Shown: positions 25,539 to 36,900 of the stretch, in pieces
Position numbering within the stretch: position 1 is the first letter of the stretch
How the letters are laid out: every line of letters starts with the position of its first letter
Source: Sarcina ventriculi
Lineage (GTDB): Bacteria > Bacillota > Clostridia > Clostridiales > Clostridiaceae
DNA length: 64,000 nucleotides
Reading direction: 5' to 3'
NCBI RefSeq assembly: GCF_900456775.1
Contig: NZ_UAUL01000001.1
Coordinates: 124,001 to 188,000 of the forward strand
Translations under genes and position numbers: made by a program
Notes under the pieces: generated by a model
Databases searched by the model: none
The model's input: only the letters and a program-made list of their open reading frames with translations
What the model was told of the DNA's origin: nothing

Positions 25539-28500
25539 TATCCTATAATATTATTTTCTTTTTCTTTTTTTTCTATAGATTTTTCTTCTATACTGTCTAA
25601 ATCATTGCTTTTTCCTTGTCTTTTATTAAGATTTTTAAAAGCTGTAGATAACATAAGTTTTATTCTATTTAATTGGTTTACTTCACTAGAACCTGGGTCA
25701 TAATCAACTGCAACAATATTTGCATTGCTATTTTGTCTCTTTATTTCTTTCATAACACCTTTTCCAGTAACATGATTTGGAAGACAACCAAATGGTTGCA
25801 TACAAACTATATTTTCAACCCCATTTTCTATAAGTTCCATCATTTCACCCGTTAAAAGCCATCCTTCACCAGATTGATTTCCAAGATCAACCACCTTAGA
25901 AGCTTCATGAGCTAATCCTTTTATTGAACCCAATCTTATAAATTTACTATTTTTAACCGCATTTCTGTAAGGCGTTCTATAAAGCTCTACTAAAGATATA
26001 AAAACATTTCCAAATATTTTCTGTTTCTTACTTCCTGCTAAATATCTATTTGCATAAGTACTACCATAAATTGAATATAAGAAAAAGTCTAAAAGGTCTG
26101 GAACAACTGCTTCTGCCCCCTCTTTTTCTATAATACTTACAATATCATTATTTGCTATTGGATTAAATTTAACTAATATTTCTCCAACAACTCCAACCTT
26201 TGGTTTTATATCATTTGTAACTTCTAAAGCTTCAAATTCACGAACTATCCTCTTTATATTTTCTCTGTAAACTAATATATTAGGTTTCTTTAAAGATTCT
26301 TTACATTTTTCCATCCACTTATCATAAAGAACATTAGCTGAACCTTTAATTTTTTCATATGGTCTTACAGCATATAAAACTTTCATAAGCAAGTCTCCAT
26401 AAATAATTCCCATTATACATTTATGAAGCATAGGCAATGTTAAGCTAAATCCACTATTTTCCTCCATACCTTTTGCATTTAAAGATATAATTGGAATATC
26501 TGAAAATCCTGCGTCTTCCATAGCCTTTCTTAAATAACCTATATAATTAGTTGCCCTACAAGCTCCCCCTGTTTGACTTATAATCACAGAAGTAGTTTTT
26601 AAATCATATTTTCCTGATTTTAATGCACTTATTATTTGACCTACCACTATAATTCCAGGATAACACGCATCATTATTTACATATTTTAAACCTTCATCTA
26701 CAACTTTTTTATCATTTGCAGGTAAAACTACAATATTATATCCAGACAATCTAAATGCTTCTTCTAAAAGCTCAAAATGTATAGGGGACATTTGTGGAGC
26801 CAATATTGTATGTGTTTTTCTCATTTCTTCTGTGAACTCTTTTTTGTTAACATAAGTAACATTTTGTGCTTTTTGAGCAGAATTTTTAATATTTTTTCTC
26901 TCTTCCATAGCAGCTTTTAAAGATCTAAGCCTTATTTTTGCTGCACCTAAATTATTTCCTTCATCTATTTTTATAGTTGTATAAATTTTTGAATGCTTAT
27001 TTAATATTTCTTGAACCTGTTCTGTAGTTATTGAATCTATTCCACATCCAAATGAATTTAATTGAACTATTTCTAAATCATCATTTTTAGCAACATAAGT
27101 AGCGGCTGAATACAATCTTGAATGATATGCCCATTGATTAACCACTCTAAGAGGAGTATCTATACTGCCTAAATGTGCGACAGAATCCTCTGTTAACACT
27201 GCCATTCCTAAAGAATTTATAAGCTCAGCCATACCATGATTTATTTCTGGGTCGATATGATATGGTCTTCCACTTAAAACTATTCCTTTTACGCCATTAT
27301 CCTTAACATACTTTATTATTTCCTCACCCTTTTGCCTTATGTCAGCTTTAAAACTCTCTTGCTCACTCCATGCTTTATCAACAGCCTCATTTATTTCTTT
27401 CTTAGAAACATCAAAGCTACTTAATTCCTCAAAAAGCCTTTCTTTAAGCCTTTTTTTATCATGAAGTGGTAAAAATGGCTTCATAAAGTTTATATTTTCT
27501 TCTCTTATTCTATCTACATTATTCTTTATAACCTCAGGATAAGATATTACTATTGGACAATTAAAATGATTATCTACATTCTCATTTTCTTTTTTCTCAT
27601 GAATTATACTTGGATAAAAGATATTTTTTATATTTTTATCTATAAGATTTATTATATGCCCATGTACTAATTTTCCTGGATAACAAACTGATTCTGATGG
27701 AATAGTATCAATTCCTTGTTCATAGACCTTTTTAGACGACTTATCAGAAATCTGTACTCTAAATCCAAGATTTGTAAAGAAAGTAAACCAAAATGGATAA
27801 TTTTCATATATATTTAAAACTCTTGGTATTCCAATTACACCTCTTTTTGCTTCTTCTTCCTTTAATGGTTCATAGCTAAATAATTTATCATATTTATATT
27901 TATAAAGATTTGGAATGTGGTTATGTTTTATTGGCTTTCCTGCGCCCCTTTCACATCTATTCCCTGATATATGACGCTCTCCATTGCTAAATTTATTTAT
28001 AGTTAAAAGACAATGGTTTGAACATATATTACATCTAGTCATTGATGATTTCACATTAAAATCTTCTAATTCTTTTTCACCTAAAAGTTTTGTTACATAT
28101 CCTTCTTCATATCTTTCCTTAGCTATAAGTGCAGCACCAAAAGCTCCCATAATTCCCGCTATGTCTGGTCTTATAACTTCTCTTCCTGATAAAAGTTCAA
28201 AACTTCTTAAAACTGCATTATTATAAAATGTTCCACCTTGAACAACTATTTTTTCCCCAAGTTCTTTAGGATTTCTAACCTTAATAACTTTAAATAGCGC
28301 ATTTTTAACTACTGAATATGAAAGTCCTGCAGATATATCACTAACGTCGGCTCCTTCCTTTTGAGCTTGTTTAACTCTAGAATTCATAAATACCGTACAC
28401 TTAGAACCTAAATCAACTGGTCTTTTTGATAAAAGAGCTTTTTGTGCAAAATCCTTTATATTCATATCTAATGATTTAGCAAAAGTTTCTAAAAATGAAC

Positions 28501-29848
28501 CGCATCCAGCAGAACATGCTTCATTTAACACAATGCTATCTATAACACCGTCTTTTATCTTTATACATTTCATATCTTGTCCACCAATATCTAATATGAA
28601 ATCTACACCTGGTTGAAAATGTGCAGCTGCTTTATAGTGAGCTACTGTTTCTATCTCACCTATATCTACCTTTAATCCAGATTTTAAAAGTTCTTCACCA
28701 TAACCTGTTACTGCTGAATTAACTATTTTAACTCCTTTAGGTAAAATACTATATAATTCTTTTAAAACAGCCATTGATGAATTTAATGGACTACCACCAT
28801 TACTTCCATAATGAGTAAATACTATGTTAGAGTTTTCATCTATTAATGTAACTTTAGTTGTTGTAGATCCTGCATCTATCCCTAAAAATACATTCCCTTT
28901 AAGTTCACTTATTTCTTTTCTATGTACTGAATTTTTCTCGTGTCTTTGTATGAATTTCTTTAGTTCTTCTTCATTTTCAAATAGTGGCTTAAGAGTTTCA
29001 GATTCACTTAAAGATGAAACATCAACATTCTTTATCTTATTTCTAAGCTCTAAAAATTGAAGAGGAGTTTCCTCTATTGAGTATAAAGAAGCACCAAGAG
29101 CTATAAAAACTTCTGAATTATTTGGAAATATTATTTCTTCATCTTTAAGTTCTAGGGTTTCTATAAATCTATTTCTAAGTTCTGATAAAAAGTGAAGTGG
29201 TCCACCTAAAAATGCAACATTTCCTTTTATAGGTCTTCCACATGCAAGTCCACTTATTGTTTGTATTACAACCGCTTGAAGCACAGAGGCTGCAATGTCT
29301 TCTTTAGCAGCTCCTTGATTTAAAAGAGGTTGTACATCTGTTTTTGCAAAAACCCCACATCTAGCTGCTATTGGATATATTGTTTTATGATTTTTAGCTA
29401 AATTATTTAGTCCCGTAGCATCAGTTTGTAAAAGGGCAGCCATTTGATCTATGAATGAACCAGTACCTCCTGCGCATGTTCCATTCATTCTTTGTTCTAT
29501 TCCACCTTGAAAATAAGTTATTTTAGCATCCTCTCCGCCAAGTTCTATAGCTACATCTGTTTCTGGTAAAAATACTTCTATTGCCTTTGTACCTGCTATC
29601 ACCTCTTGAACAAATTTTATTCCAAGTGAACTTGCAATTGCCATTCCACCTGATCCTGTAATAGATACAGTAACTCTTGCAAATTTAAACTCATCATAAT
29701 AAGAATCTAAAATTTTAGCTACTGTTTTTCTAATGTCTGAGTAATGCCTTTCATATCTACTATGAATAATATTTTTATTTGTATCTAAAATTACAAATTT
29801 AACAGTAGTAGACCCTATATCTATTCCAATATGAAATAAATTATCCAT
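25538..29848 (-). CDS. Giant 2-hydroxyacyl-CoA dehydratase activase-like protein, copy 1
   Basis: A 1436-residue multi-domain protein. Two BadF/BadG/BcrA/HgdC-type ATPase domains come first, about residues 5-265 ([40 protein letters not shown]) and about 323-590 ([44 protein letters not shown]). The Cys in each pair matches HgdC's cluster ligands. [14 protein letters not shown] ... GNRCERG cysteine motif follows near 610-635. DUF2229-like and HgdB-like domains complete the protein ([44 protein letters not shown]). HgdC-type proteins drive ATP-coupled electron injection into dehydratases. No separate HgdAB genes are nearby, so the physiological target is unknown. A paralogue lies at 33918-38132. 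Confidence 0.88.
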   Translation of the reverse strand: MDNLFHIGIDIGSTTVKFVILDTNKNIIHSRYERHYSDIRKTVAKILDSYYDEFKFARVTVSITGSGGMAIASSLGIKFVQEVIAGTKAIEVFLPETDVAIELGGEDAKITYFQGGIEQRMNGTCAGGTGSFIDQMAALLQTDATGLNNLAKNHKTIYPIAARCGVFAKTDVQPLLNQGAAKEDIAASVLQAVVIQTISGLACGRPIKGNVAFLGGPLHFLSELRNRFIETLELKDEEIIFPNNSEVFIALGASLYSIEETPLQFLELRNKIKNVDVSSLSESETLKPLFENEEELKKFIQRHEKNSVHRKEISELKGNVFLGIDAGSTTTKVTLIDENSNIVFTHYGSNGGSPLNSSMAVLKELYSILPKGVKIVNSAVTGYGEELLKSGLKVDIGEIETVAHYKAAAHFQPGVDFILDIGGQDMKCIKIKDGVIDSIVLNEACSAGCGSFLETFAKSLDMNIKDFAQKALLSKRPVDLGSKCTVFMNSRVKQAQKEGADVSDISAGLSYSVVKNALFKVIKVRNPKELGEKIVVQGGTFYNNAVLRSFELLSGREVIRPDIAGIMGAFGAALIAKERYEEGYVTKLLGEKELEDFNVKSSMTRCNICSNHCLLTINKFSNGERHISGNRCERGAGKPIKHNHIPNLYKYKYDKLFSYEPLKEEEAKRGVIGIPRVLNIYENYPFWFTFFTNLGFRVQISDKSSKKVYEQGIDTIPSESVCYPGKLVHGHIINLIDKNIKNIFYPSIIHEKKENENVDNHFNCPIVISYPEVIKNNVDRIREENINFMKPFLPLHDKKRLKERLFEELSSFDVSKKEINEAVDKAWSEQESFKADIRQKGEEIIKYVKDNGVKGIVLSGRPYHIDPEINHGMAELINSLGMAVLTEDSVAHLGSIDTPLRVVNQWAYHSRLYSAATYVAKNDDLEIVQLNSFGCGIDSITTEQVQEILNKHSKIYTTIKIDEGNNLGAAKIRLRSLKAAMEERKNIKNSAQKAQNVTYVNKKEFTEEMRKTHTILAPQMSPIHFELLEEAFRLSGYNIVVLPANDKKVVDEGLKYVNNDACYPGIIVVGQIISALKSGKYDLKTTSVIISQTGGACRATNYIGYLRKAMEDAGFSDIPIISLNAKGMEENSGFSLTLPMLHKCIMGIIYGDLLMKVLYAVRPYEKIKGSANVLYDKWMEKCKESLKKPNILVYRENIKRIVREFEALEVTNDIKPKVGVVGEILVKFNPIANNDIVSIIEKEGAEAVVPDLLDFFLYSIYGSTYANRYLAGSKKQKIFGNVFISLVELYRTPYRNAVKNSKFIRLGSIKGLAHEASKVVDLGNQSGEGWLLTGEMMELIENGVENIVCMQPFGCLPNHVTGKGVMKEIKRQNSNANIVAVDYDPGSSEVNQLNRIKLMLSTAFKNLNKRQGKSNDLDSIEEKSIEKKEKENNIIG

Positions 29849-30048
29849 TATTTAAAAACCTCCGATATTTATACATTATTTAATATTTTAAAGTAAAATT
29901 AAAATTCCGTCAGTTAACTGCATCCTATAAAATACATTGTTATATACTTTAATTCTTTGTTGATTTTAAAATTTAGTAATATATTATATGTGCTTTAAAA
30001 TATCTTATATGATACATTCTTAACTCTTCAAAACAAATCCATATTATT

Positions 30049-30077
30049 ATATTAATTATTTTGTTGATTTTTGTCAA
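30049..30077 (-). promoter_or_regulatory. Probable promoter of activase copy 1
   Basis: On the minus strand TTGACA (30072-30077) is followed after 17 bases by TAATAT (30049-30054). It would give a leader of about 190 bases before the ATG at 29848. Confidence 0.6.
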
Positions 30078-30236
30078 AGCAACTTTATGGTTAGACTACA
30101 AAAAGTTACAAAGAAATGCACATTAAATTTTTACCATTATTTTTATTTATAGTAATTAGCTAATCATATCTCTAAAAATTTATTATTTTTATGAATTTTT
30201 AATAAAATAAATTAGAACTAATTACTTAGTAATCAT

Positions 30237-30265
30237 TTGACATTATACCATATGATTAATATAAT
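30237..30265 (+). promoter_or_regulatory. Consensus promoter of adenine deaminase
   Basis: TTGACA at 30237-30242, a 17-base gap and TATAAT at 30260-30265 match the sigma-A consensus at all twelve positions. Transcription should start near 30272, just ahead of the aptamer. Confidence 0.88.
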
Positions 30266-30274
30266 GTTTATAAA

Positions 30275-30348
30275 ACCTTTATATAAGCTTAATAATATGG
30301 TTTAAGCGTTTCTACCACATCACCGTAAATGGTGTGATTATTTAGGAT
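30275..30348 (+). ncRNA. Purine riboswitch, adenine type
   Basis: The conserved core of the purine aptamer is present. P2 is GCTTAA/TTAAGC (30287-30292 and 30302-30307) enclosing the ATATGG loop. J2/3 is TTTCTACC (30309-30316). P3 is ACATCA/TGGTGT (30317-30322 and 30330-30335) with loop CCGTAAA, as in the xpt aptamer. J3/1 reads GATTAT (30336-30341) where guanine aptamers have GACTAT, so the specificity base is U (30338), predicting adenine. P1 (about ACCTTTATA with TATTTAGGA) is weak with two mismatches. It precedes the adenine deaminase gene, as expected for ligand and target. GGTAG in the ribosome site (30378-30382) can pair with CTACC in J2/3, a possible translational switch. Confidence 0.9.
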
Positions 30349-30389
30349 ATTTCCATAAGATTAATTTATATTTTAAAGGTAGGTTTTTT

Positions 30390-32126
30390 ATGAATAAGGA
30401 AAATTTTGTAAAATCAATTAAAGCTTCTGCTAAAAAAATTCCATGCGATTTAGTAATTAAAAATATTAACATTGTAGATGTCTTTCAAAGTTCTACATTC
30501 ATTTCAGATGTAGCTATACTTAATGGATATATAGTTGGAATTGGTGAATATAGCGGAAAATTAGAACTTGATGGAACAGGAAAATATATCTGTCCAAGTC
30601 TTATAGACGCTCACGCTCATATAGAATCTTCTCTTTTAACCCCTGATCAATATTATCAAACAGCACTAATTCATGGAGTGACATCTATGATAGTAGATCC
30701 TCATGAAATAGCCAATGTACTTGGTACAAAAGGAATAGATTTTATGTTGTCAAAAAGTTCAAATCTCCCTTTTGATTTTTATTTTATGTTACCCTCTTGT
30801 GTACCAGCTACATCTTTTGAAAATTCAGGAGCTGTCTTAAATAGCACAGATTTAAGTCCCTATTATTGCAACAATAAAGTTTTAGGATTAGCTGAAGTTA
30901 TGAATTTCCCTTCTGTTTTAAATTGCGAAAAAGATATGATAGAAAAACTTTGGGATGCTAGAGAAAATAATAAAACAATTGATGGGCACGCAGCTGGCTT
31001 TTCTATAGATTTAATAAATACTTATGCAACTGCTAACATACTAACAGATCATGAAAGCCATACAAGTGAAGAACTTATAGATAAAGTAAGACGTGGAATG
31101 TATGTTCTTATAAGAGAGGGTACGGTTGCTAAAAACTTAAATGAACTTGTAAAAAGTGTATCTGCATTAAACAGTAGAAAATTATGTCTTTGTACAGATG
31201 ATAAACATATTGATGATATTATAAAAAATGGAACAATAAATAATTCTATTAAAATGTGTATAAACCATGGTATTATGCCTGAAACAGCGATACAAATGGC
31301 AACATTAAATACTTGTGAATGCTATAATATAAAATATAAAGGGGCTATAGCTCCAGGATATATTGCGGATTTTTTAATTTTAGATGATTTAAATACATTT
31401 TCTATAAATTCAGTTTATAAAAATGGTCGTCTTGTAGTTAAGGATAACAAATTAGTTAATATAGATTCATACAAACCATCAAATTCTAATCTTCCTTGTA
31501 CTATGAATTTTAGCAAGTTAACCGTAAATGATTTTAAAATAAATATTAAAAATAAAAATATTTTAAATGTTATCGAAATAATACCAAACAAATTAGAAAG
31601 TAATCATTTAAAACTAAATATTAAAGATTTAAACCTAGGAGATGAATTTATACCATCCATCCATAATGATTTATTAAAAATTGCAGTTATAGAAAGGCAT
31701 AAAAATACTGGAAACATTGGACTTGGAATTATAAATGGATTAAAAATAGAATCTGGTGCAATAGCAACTACAATAGCTCATGATTCTCATAATCTTATAG
31801 TTTGTGGAACTAATGATTTGGATATGTTAAAAGCTATAGAAAATCTTAAAAATATACAGGGTGGAATTTCTATTTGTAAAGATGGTAAAATTTTAGCATC
31901 TCTTTCTTTAGAAGTAGGTGGGCTTATAACAGAACGTCCTGTTGATGAAGTTTTAAAGGATTTAGAAAATCTGCACAATGCAATAGATATAATAGCACCT
32001 AAAATAAACTTTAATCCTTTTTTAACTCTATCATTTTTATCCCTTCCTGTAATCCCATCTTTAAAAATTACTGATAAAGGCTTATTTAATGTTGATAAAT
32101 TTTCCTTTATAGACGTTGCAGAATAA
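30390..32126 (+). CDS. ade: Adenine deaminase
   Basis: A 578-residue amidohydrolase-type adenine deaminase of normal length, converting adenine to hypoxanthine and ammonia in purine salvage. The metal-site motifs are IDAHAHIESSLLTPDQYY (about 73-90), VDPHEIANVLG (about 108-118), IDGHAAGF (about 197), TDHESH and CTDDKH (about 270). The C-terminal domain carries the usual TIAHDSHNLIVCG, and the LEVGGLITERP region. The ATG lies 6 bases after AAAGGTAGG. It is single, led by an adenine riboswitch and a consensus promoter, and followed by a palindromic terminator shared with carbonic anhydrase. Confidence 0.94.
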   Translation: MNKENFVKSIKASAKKIPCDLVIKNINIVDVFQSSTFISDVAILNGYIVGIGEYSGKLELDGTGKYICPSLIDAHAHIESSLLTPDQYYQTALIHGVTSMIVDPHEIANVLGTKGIDFMLSKSSNLPFDFYFMLPSCVPATSFENSGAVLNSTDLSPYYCNNKVLGLAEVMNFPSVLNCEKDMIEKLWDARENNKTIDGHAAGFSIDLINTYATANILTDHESHTSEELIDKVRRGMYVLIREGTVAKNLNELVKSVSALNSRKLCLCTDDKHIDDIIKNGTINNSIKMCINHGIMPETAIQMATLNTCECYNIKYKGAIAPGYIADFLILDDLNTFSINSVYKNGRLVVKDNKLVNIDSYKPSNSNLPCTMNFSKLTVNDFKINIKNKNILNVIEIIPNKLESNHLKLNIKDLNLGDEFIPSIHNDLLKIAVIERHKNTGNIGLGIINGLKIESGAIATTIAHDSHNLIVCGTNDLDMLKAIENLKNIQGGISICKDGKILASLSLEVGGLITERPVDEVLKDLENLHNAIDIIAPKINFNPFLTLSFLSLPVIPSLKITDKGLFNVDKFSFIDVAE

Positions 32127-32139
32127 ATTTAAAATATTT

Positions 32140-32169
32140 AAATAAGGAAGCTTTAAAGCTTCCTTATTT
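32140..32169. terminator. Bidirectional terminator between ade and carbonic anhydrase
   Basis: A perfect 30-base palindrome (arms AAATAAGGAAGCTTT and its complement), which includes the carbonic anhydrase stop codon. Confidence 0.85.
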
Positions 32170-32724
32170 ATTTCCATCAACTATAACTTCAAGTTCACCA
32201 GTTGAAGAATCTATAACAAGTCCATGAACTCTTACATCTTTAGGTATAAGTGGATGTTTTCTTACAACTTCCACACTATCCTTTACTGACTCCTCAACTG
32301 AGTCAAATCCATGAAGCCACTTTTTTATATTTATTCCTGAATTATATACAGTATCTATTATTTCTTCAGACACTCCTCTATTTATAATTGTTTTAATAAA
32401 TAATGATGTATCTAAATTAGACATTCCACATCCTTTATGTGCAACTATAAAAACATCTTCAGCATTAAACTCATAAATTGCAACTATGATACTTCTCATA
32501 GCACTACCAAAAGGGTGTGCTATCGTTGCACCTGCATTTTTTATTATTTTAGCGTCACCATTTTTTATATTCATAGCTTTTGGAAGCAAATCTGTAAGTC
32601 TAGCATCCATACAAGTTAAAATAACCATCTTTTTATCTGGATGTTTTGATGTTATATATTTTTCATATCCTTTTTGTTCTACAAATTTCTTATTATATTC
32701 TAAAACTTCTTGTAATCTATTCAT
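32164..32724 (-). CDS. Beta-class carbonic anhydrase
   Basis: A 186-residue beta-carbonic anhydrase of the short clostridial/archaeal type. The zinc ligands are C38 (TCMDAR, with the D40/R42 dyad), H96 and C99 (AHKGCGM). It interconverts carbon dioxide and bicarbonate in the cytoplasm, feeding carboxylations and pH balance. Convergent with ade. The ATG at 32724 has no strong ribosome site; GAAAGAG lies close upstream. Confidence 0.92.
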   Translation of the reverse strand: MNRLQEVLEYNKKFVEQKGYEKYITSKHPDKKMVILTCMDARLTDLLPKAMNIKNGDAKIIKNAGATIAHPFGSAMRSIIVAIYEFNAEDVFIVAHKGCGMSNLDTSLFIKTIINRGVSEEIIDTVYNSGINIKKWLHGFDSVEESVKDSVEVVRKHPLIPKDVRVHGLVIDSSTGELEVIVDGNK

Positions 32725-33006
32725 ACTCTTTCGCTATAAAGCATTTAACTTTATTAACGATTTCACCTCTCTTTTTAAAATTTTCCTATAACAAATTATT
32801 TAATTTAAATAAAAAAACAATTAATATTTAAGGCAAAATTATTAATTATTTAAAGCATATAGCTAAACTCGCAATAATTTTCGCTATATTTTTAATTATA
32901 TCATATTTTTTTAATATTTTATTAAAATTAAATTAATTTTATAGAAATATATTGTAAGTTTTATAACTTTTACAGTATTTTGTATTCAATTTAAACAATA
33001 AATAAA

Positions 33007-33786
33007 TTATGATATTTTAGACACGGCATTATACAAAATTAATATATTAACTGGAATCAAATTTATAAGAAGCGAAATTCCATACTTATAAAATGAGGAA
33101 AATAAAAATATGTTTGAATATATAAACGGTATAAGTGCTATTAATAAATAATATATACCTATGATTATTAAATATTTTTTTTTATGTTTGGTCTTATAGA
33201 ACCATTTTGTAGCTATAAATACTGCCATAGCAGATACTATTATTATAAAAATATCTTCTTTATATAATTTATAAGCCAGAGAAATATTAGATAACTTATA
33301 TATTATTATGTTACATACAAATAAACTTATAATAGTTAGTCCACCTGATACCAAACATTCCTTTTTATTTTTATCATGTGATTTTGGCATAGCAACTAAA
33401 AATGAAAAAATTATTGTCTCTAACGCCACCTCTAAAATTCCCTTTATTTTAAAGCCTACAGAAATATTATTGTAAAAGCTATCTAATGTATAAAAAGAAA
33501 ATTTTTTAATGTTTATAATTCCTAAAACCATTATAACTAAAAAAATTCTAATATATCCATATTCTTTACCTATATATGAATCTTTAATAATAAATAATAC
33601 CCCTCCATATATTATTCCTTTTAATAAATTTTTTAAAATACTTAAAAACTCATCATAACTTATGTTACCCAAATTATCCAAAGTAAATATATCATAATAA
33701 GACTTAGAAAAAATAAATGAACAAAATATAGCTACAAACATGTAAATTATAGCAATCTTTAATATAAATTTAATATTATTCTTCAT
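33007..33786 (-). CDS. Polytopic membrane protein of unknown function
   Basis: A 259-residue protein with about seven hydrophobic helices (for example near 8-28, 55-75, 82-100, 118-135, 150-168, 178-195, 208-228 and 238-255). I recognise no motif. The start has GGAGAG. It lies between carbonic anhydrase and the second activase on the same strand. The terminator at 33882 separates it from the activase, so it is probably transcribed alone. Confidence 0.6.
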   Translation of the reverse strand: MKNNIKFILKIAIIYMFVAIFCSFIFSKSYYDIFTLDNLGNISYDEFLSILKNLLKGIIYGGVLFIIKDSYIGKEYGYIRIFLVIMVLGIINIKKFSFYTLDSFYNNISVGFKIKGILEVALETIIFSFLVAMPKSHDKNKKECLVSGGLTIISLFVCNIIIYKLSNISLAYKLYKEDIFIIIVSAMAVFIATKWFYKTKHKKKYLIIIGIYYLLIALIPFIYSNIFLFSSFYKYGISLLINLIPVNILILYNAVSKIS

Positions 33787-33881
33787 AATTTCTCTCCAAA
33801 TAATAGATATTTAAATTAATTTTACCATATTTTTACATATTTATAAATCAAATATTTTTTATATTTGTAAAATAAAATATT

Positions 33882-33911
33882 AAAAAAGCTTGAATTTAAT
33901 CAAGCTTTTTT
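33882..33911. terminator. Terminator after activase copy 2
   Basis: AAAAAAGCTTGA and TCAAGCTTTTTT pair around a 6-base loop, just past the stop codon. Confidence 0.88.
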
Positions 33912-33917
33912 AATTAT

Positions 33918-36900
33918 TTATATTTTATTAAAAGCACTAGCTAACATAAGTTTTATTCTGTTTATTTGATTTACTTCACTAGAACCTGGATCATACTCTA
34001 TTGGAACTATATTTAAATTTTTATATTTATCTTTTAAAGCTTTTATAGTTCCCCTTGCATTTGAATGAGCTGGTAAACATCCAAATGGTTGAACACATAT
34101 TATATTATTAACTCCCCAATCAGCAAGCTCTATTATCTCTCCTGGAAGCCTCCAACCTTCTCCTGATTGATTACCTAAAGAAATTATACTGCTCGCTTTT
34201 TTAGCAAGTTCACCTATTTTTTCAGATGGATAGAATAATTTACTATTTTTTAATGCATCTAAATATACCTTTTGATATCTTTCAATGAATTTAATAGTAA
34301 AACCACCTTTTAAACTATCTATAAATTTTCCATCTAATTTTTTGTAATTAAATATCTTATTATAACTAGAAGATAACATTATAGATAAAAGATCATTAGA
34401 TACAACTTCTACTCCTTCACTTTCTAACATATTTACTATTCTATTATTAGCAACAGGATTTAACTTAACTAAAAGCTCACCAACTACCCCAACTTTTGGC
34501 TTTTCAATATTTATTCTTGGAATAGCCTCAAAATCTTTTATTATTCCACTTATAATATGCTTATACTGTGATTTTATTGGATGCTTAAAAGATTCTTTAC
34601 AAATATTCATCCATTTATCATAAGCTTTTTGTGTACTTCCTTTTATCTTCTCATAAGGTCTAACCCTATATAATACTTTTGTTAAAAGGTCACCATATAT
34701 CATACCCGCTAAGGATTTTGTAAGAAATTCTAAATTTAATCCTTCTAAAGCATATTCTTTCTTGGCTCCTGCCATATTAAAAGATAGTATAGGAATATCA
34801 TTAAACCCAGCATCTTTTAATCCTCTCTCTAAAAGTTTTATATAATTTGTAAATCTACATTGACCTTCTGTTTGAGCTAAGAGTATTGTAACATTATTAA
34901 CATCATATTTACCTGATTTTAAGGCATCTAATATTTGACCAATAACAACTATTGCAGGATAACAAACATCATTATTTAAATGCTTTAACCCTTCATTTAT
35001 TGCATTTTTAGATTCATCAAGAACAACTATATCATAACCATAATTGCCCATAAGTCCTTTCATAAGTTCAAAATGAATAGGTGAAAATTGAGGGATTAAT
35101 ATTGTTCTATTTTTCCCTGGATTTACAAATTTCTTTTTAGGTTCTTTTTCCTTTTCATGTCTTATAAAATTTGTTCTCTCTCTTTCATCCATAGCAGCTT
35201 TTAATGATCTAAGCCTTATTCTAGCCGCTCCTAAATTGCTTCCTTCATCAATTTTTATATTAGTATAAATCTTATCTTTATCAGTTAATATATCATTTAC
35301 TTGATCTGTTGTTATTGAATCTAAACCACAACCAAAAGAAGTCAATTGCACAAGTTCTATATCATCTCTATTAGAAATAAATGTTGAAGATGTGTAAAGT
35401 CTTGAATGATACGCCCATTGATCTACTACTTGAAGCTTATCTTGAACCTTTCCTAAGTGTGATACAGAATCTTCCGTAAATACTGCCATTCCTAAGCTAT
35501 TTATTATTTTTGGTATACCGTGATTTATTTCTGGGTCTATATGGTATGGTCTTCCACCTAATAAAATTCCCTTAATATTATTATCTTCAATATATTTTAA
35601 CGCCTCTTCACCTTTTTTTCTTATGTCTAACTTACATTTTTGTAGCTCATTCCAAGCTTTATCTACAGCCTTAGACACTTCTCCTTTAGATAAATCAAAC
35701 ATTTTAAGTTCTGAAACTAATCTCTTTTTAAGTTTATCCTTATTTCTAAAAGGTAAAAATGGATTTATAAAATTCACATCATGTTCTTTTAATGATTCCA
35801 TATTATTTTTTATAGCTTCACCATAAGATGTTACAACAGGACAATTAAAACAATTATCTGCATTTTCTATTTCCTTAATTTCATGAATTATGCAAGGCAA
35901 GAATATATTTTTAATACCTTTTTCTATTAAATTTTCTACATGACCATGAACAAGCTTTGCAGGATAACATGCACTCTCTGACGCTATAGAATCTAATCCT
36001 TTTTCATAAAGAGCCTTAGATGAATTATCAGATATTATAACCCTAAAGCCTAAATCATCAAAGAATGTAAACCAAAATGGGTAATTTTCATACATATTTA
36101 AAACCCTCGGTATTCCAATAATTCCTCTTTTAGCTTTATCTTTCTCTAAAGGTTTATAGGAAAATAATTTTTCATATTTATACTCATAAAGATTTGGTAT
36201 ATCTTTATTGTGCTCCTTGTTTCCTAAAGGTCTTTCACACCTATTTCCTGATATAAATCTCTTATTATTATTAAATTTATTTATTGTTAATTGGCAATTA
36301 TTTGAACAAAGTCCACACCTAGTCATATTAGTGTTTAAAGTTATATTTCTTACATCTTCATTAGATAAAAGAGTAGTTTTATATCCATCCTCAAATCTTT
36401 CTCTAGCTAAAAGAGCTGCACCATATGCTCCCATAAGTCCTGAAATATTAGGTCTTGTAACATTTCTTCCTGATAAGATTTCAAAACTTCTTAAAACAGC
36501 CTCATTATAAAATGTTCCACCTTGAACAACTATATTTTTACCTAAATCTTCGGGATTTCTAAGTTTTATTACTTTATATAAGGTATTTTTAACTACAGAA
36601 TAAGCAAGACCTGCAGATATATCCTCTACACTATAACCTTCCCTTTGTGCTTGCTTTACTTTTGAATTCATAAATACTGTGCACTTAGAACCTAAATCAA
36701 CAGGTTCTTTTGCAAACAATGCTTTATTTGCAAAGTCTTCTATTTCATATCCTAAAGATTTAGAAAATGCTTGTAAAAATGAACCACATCCAGCTGAGCA
36801 CGCTTCATTTAAAGTTATGCTTTGAATTACTCCATCCTTAATTTTTAAGCATTTCATATCTTGCCCACCAATATCTAATATAAAATCCACGTCATCTAAG

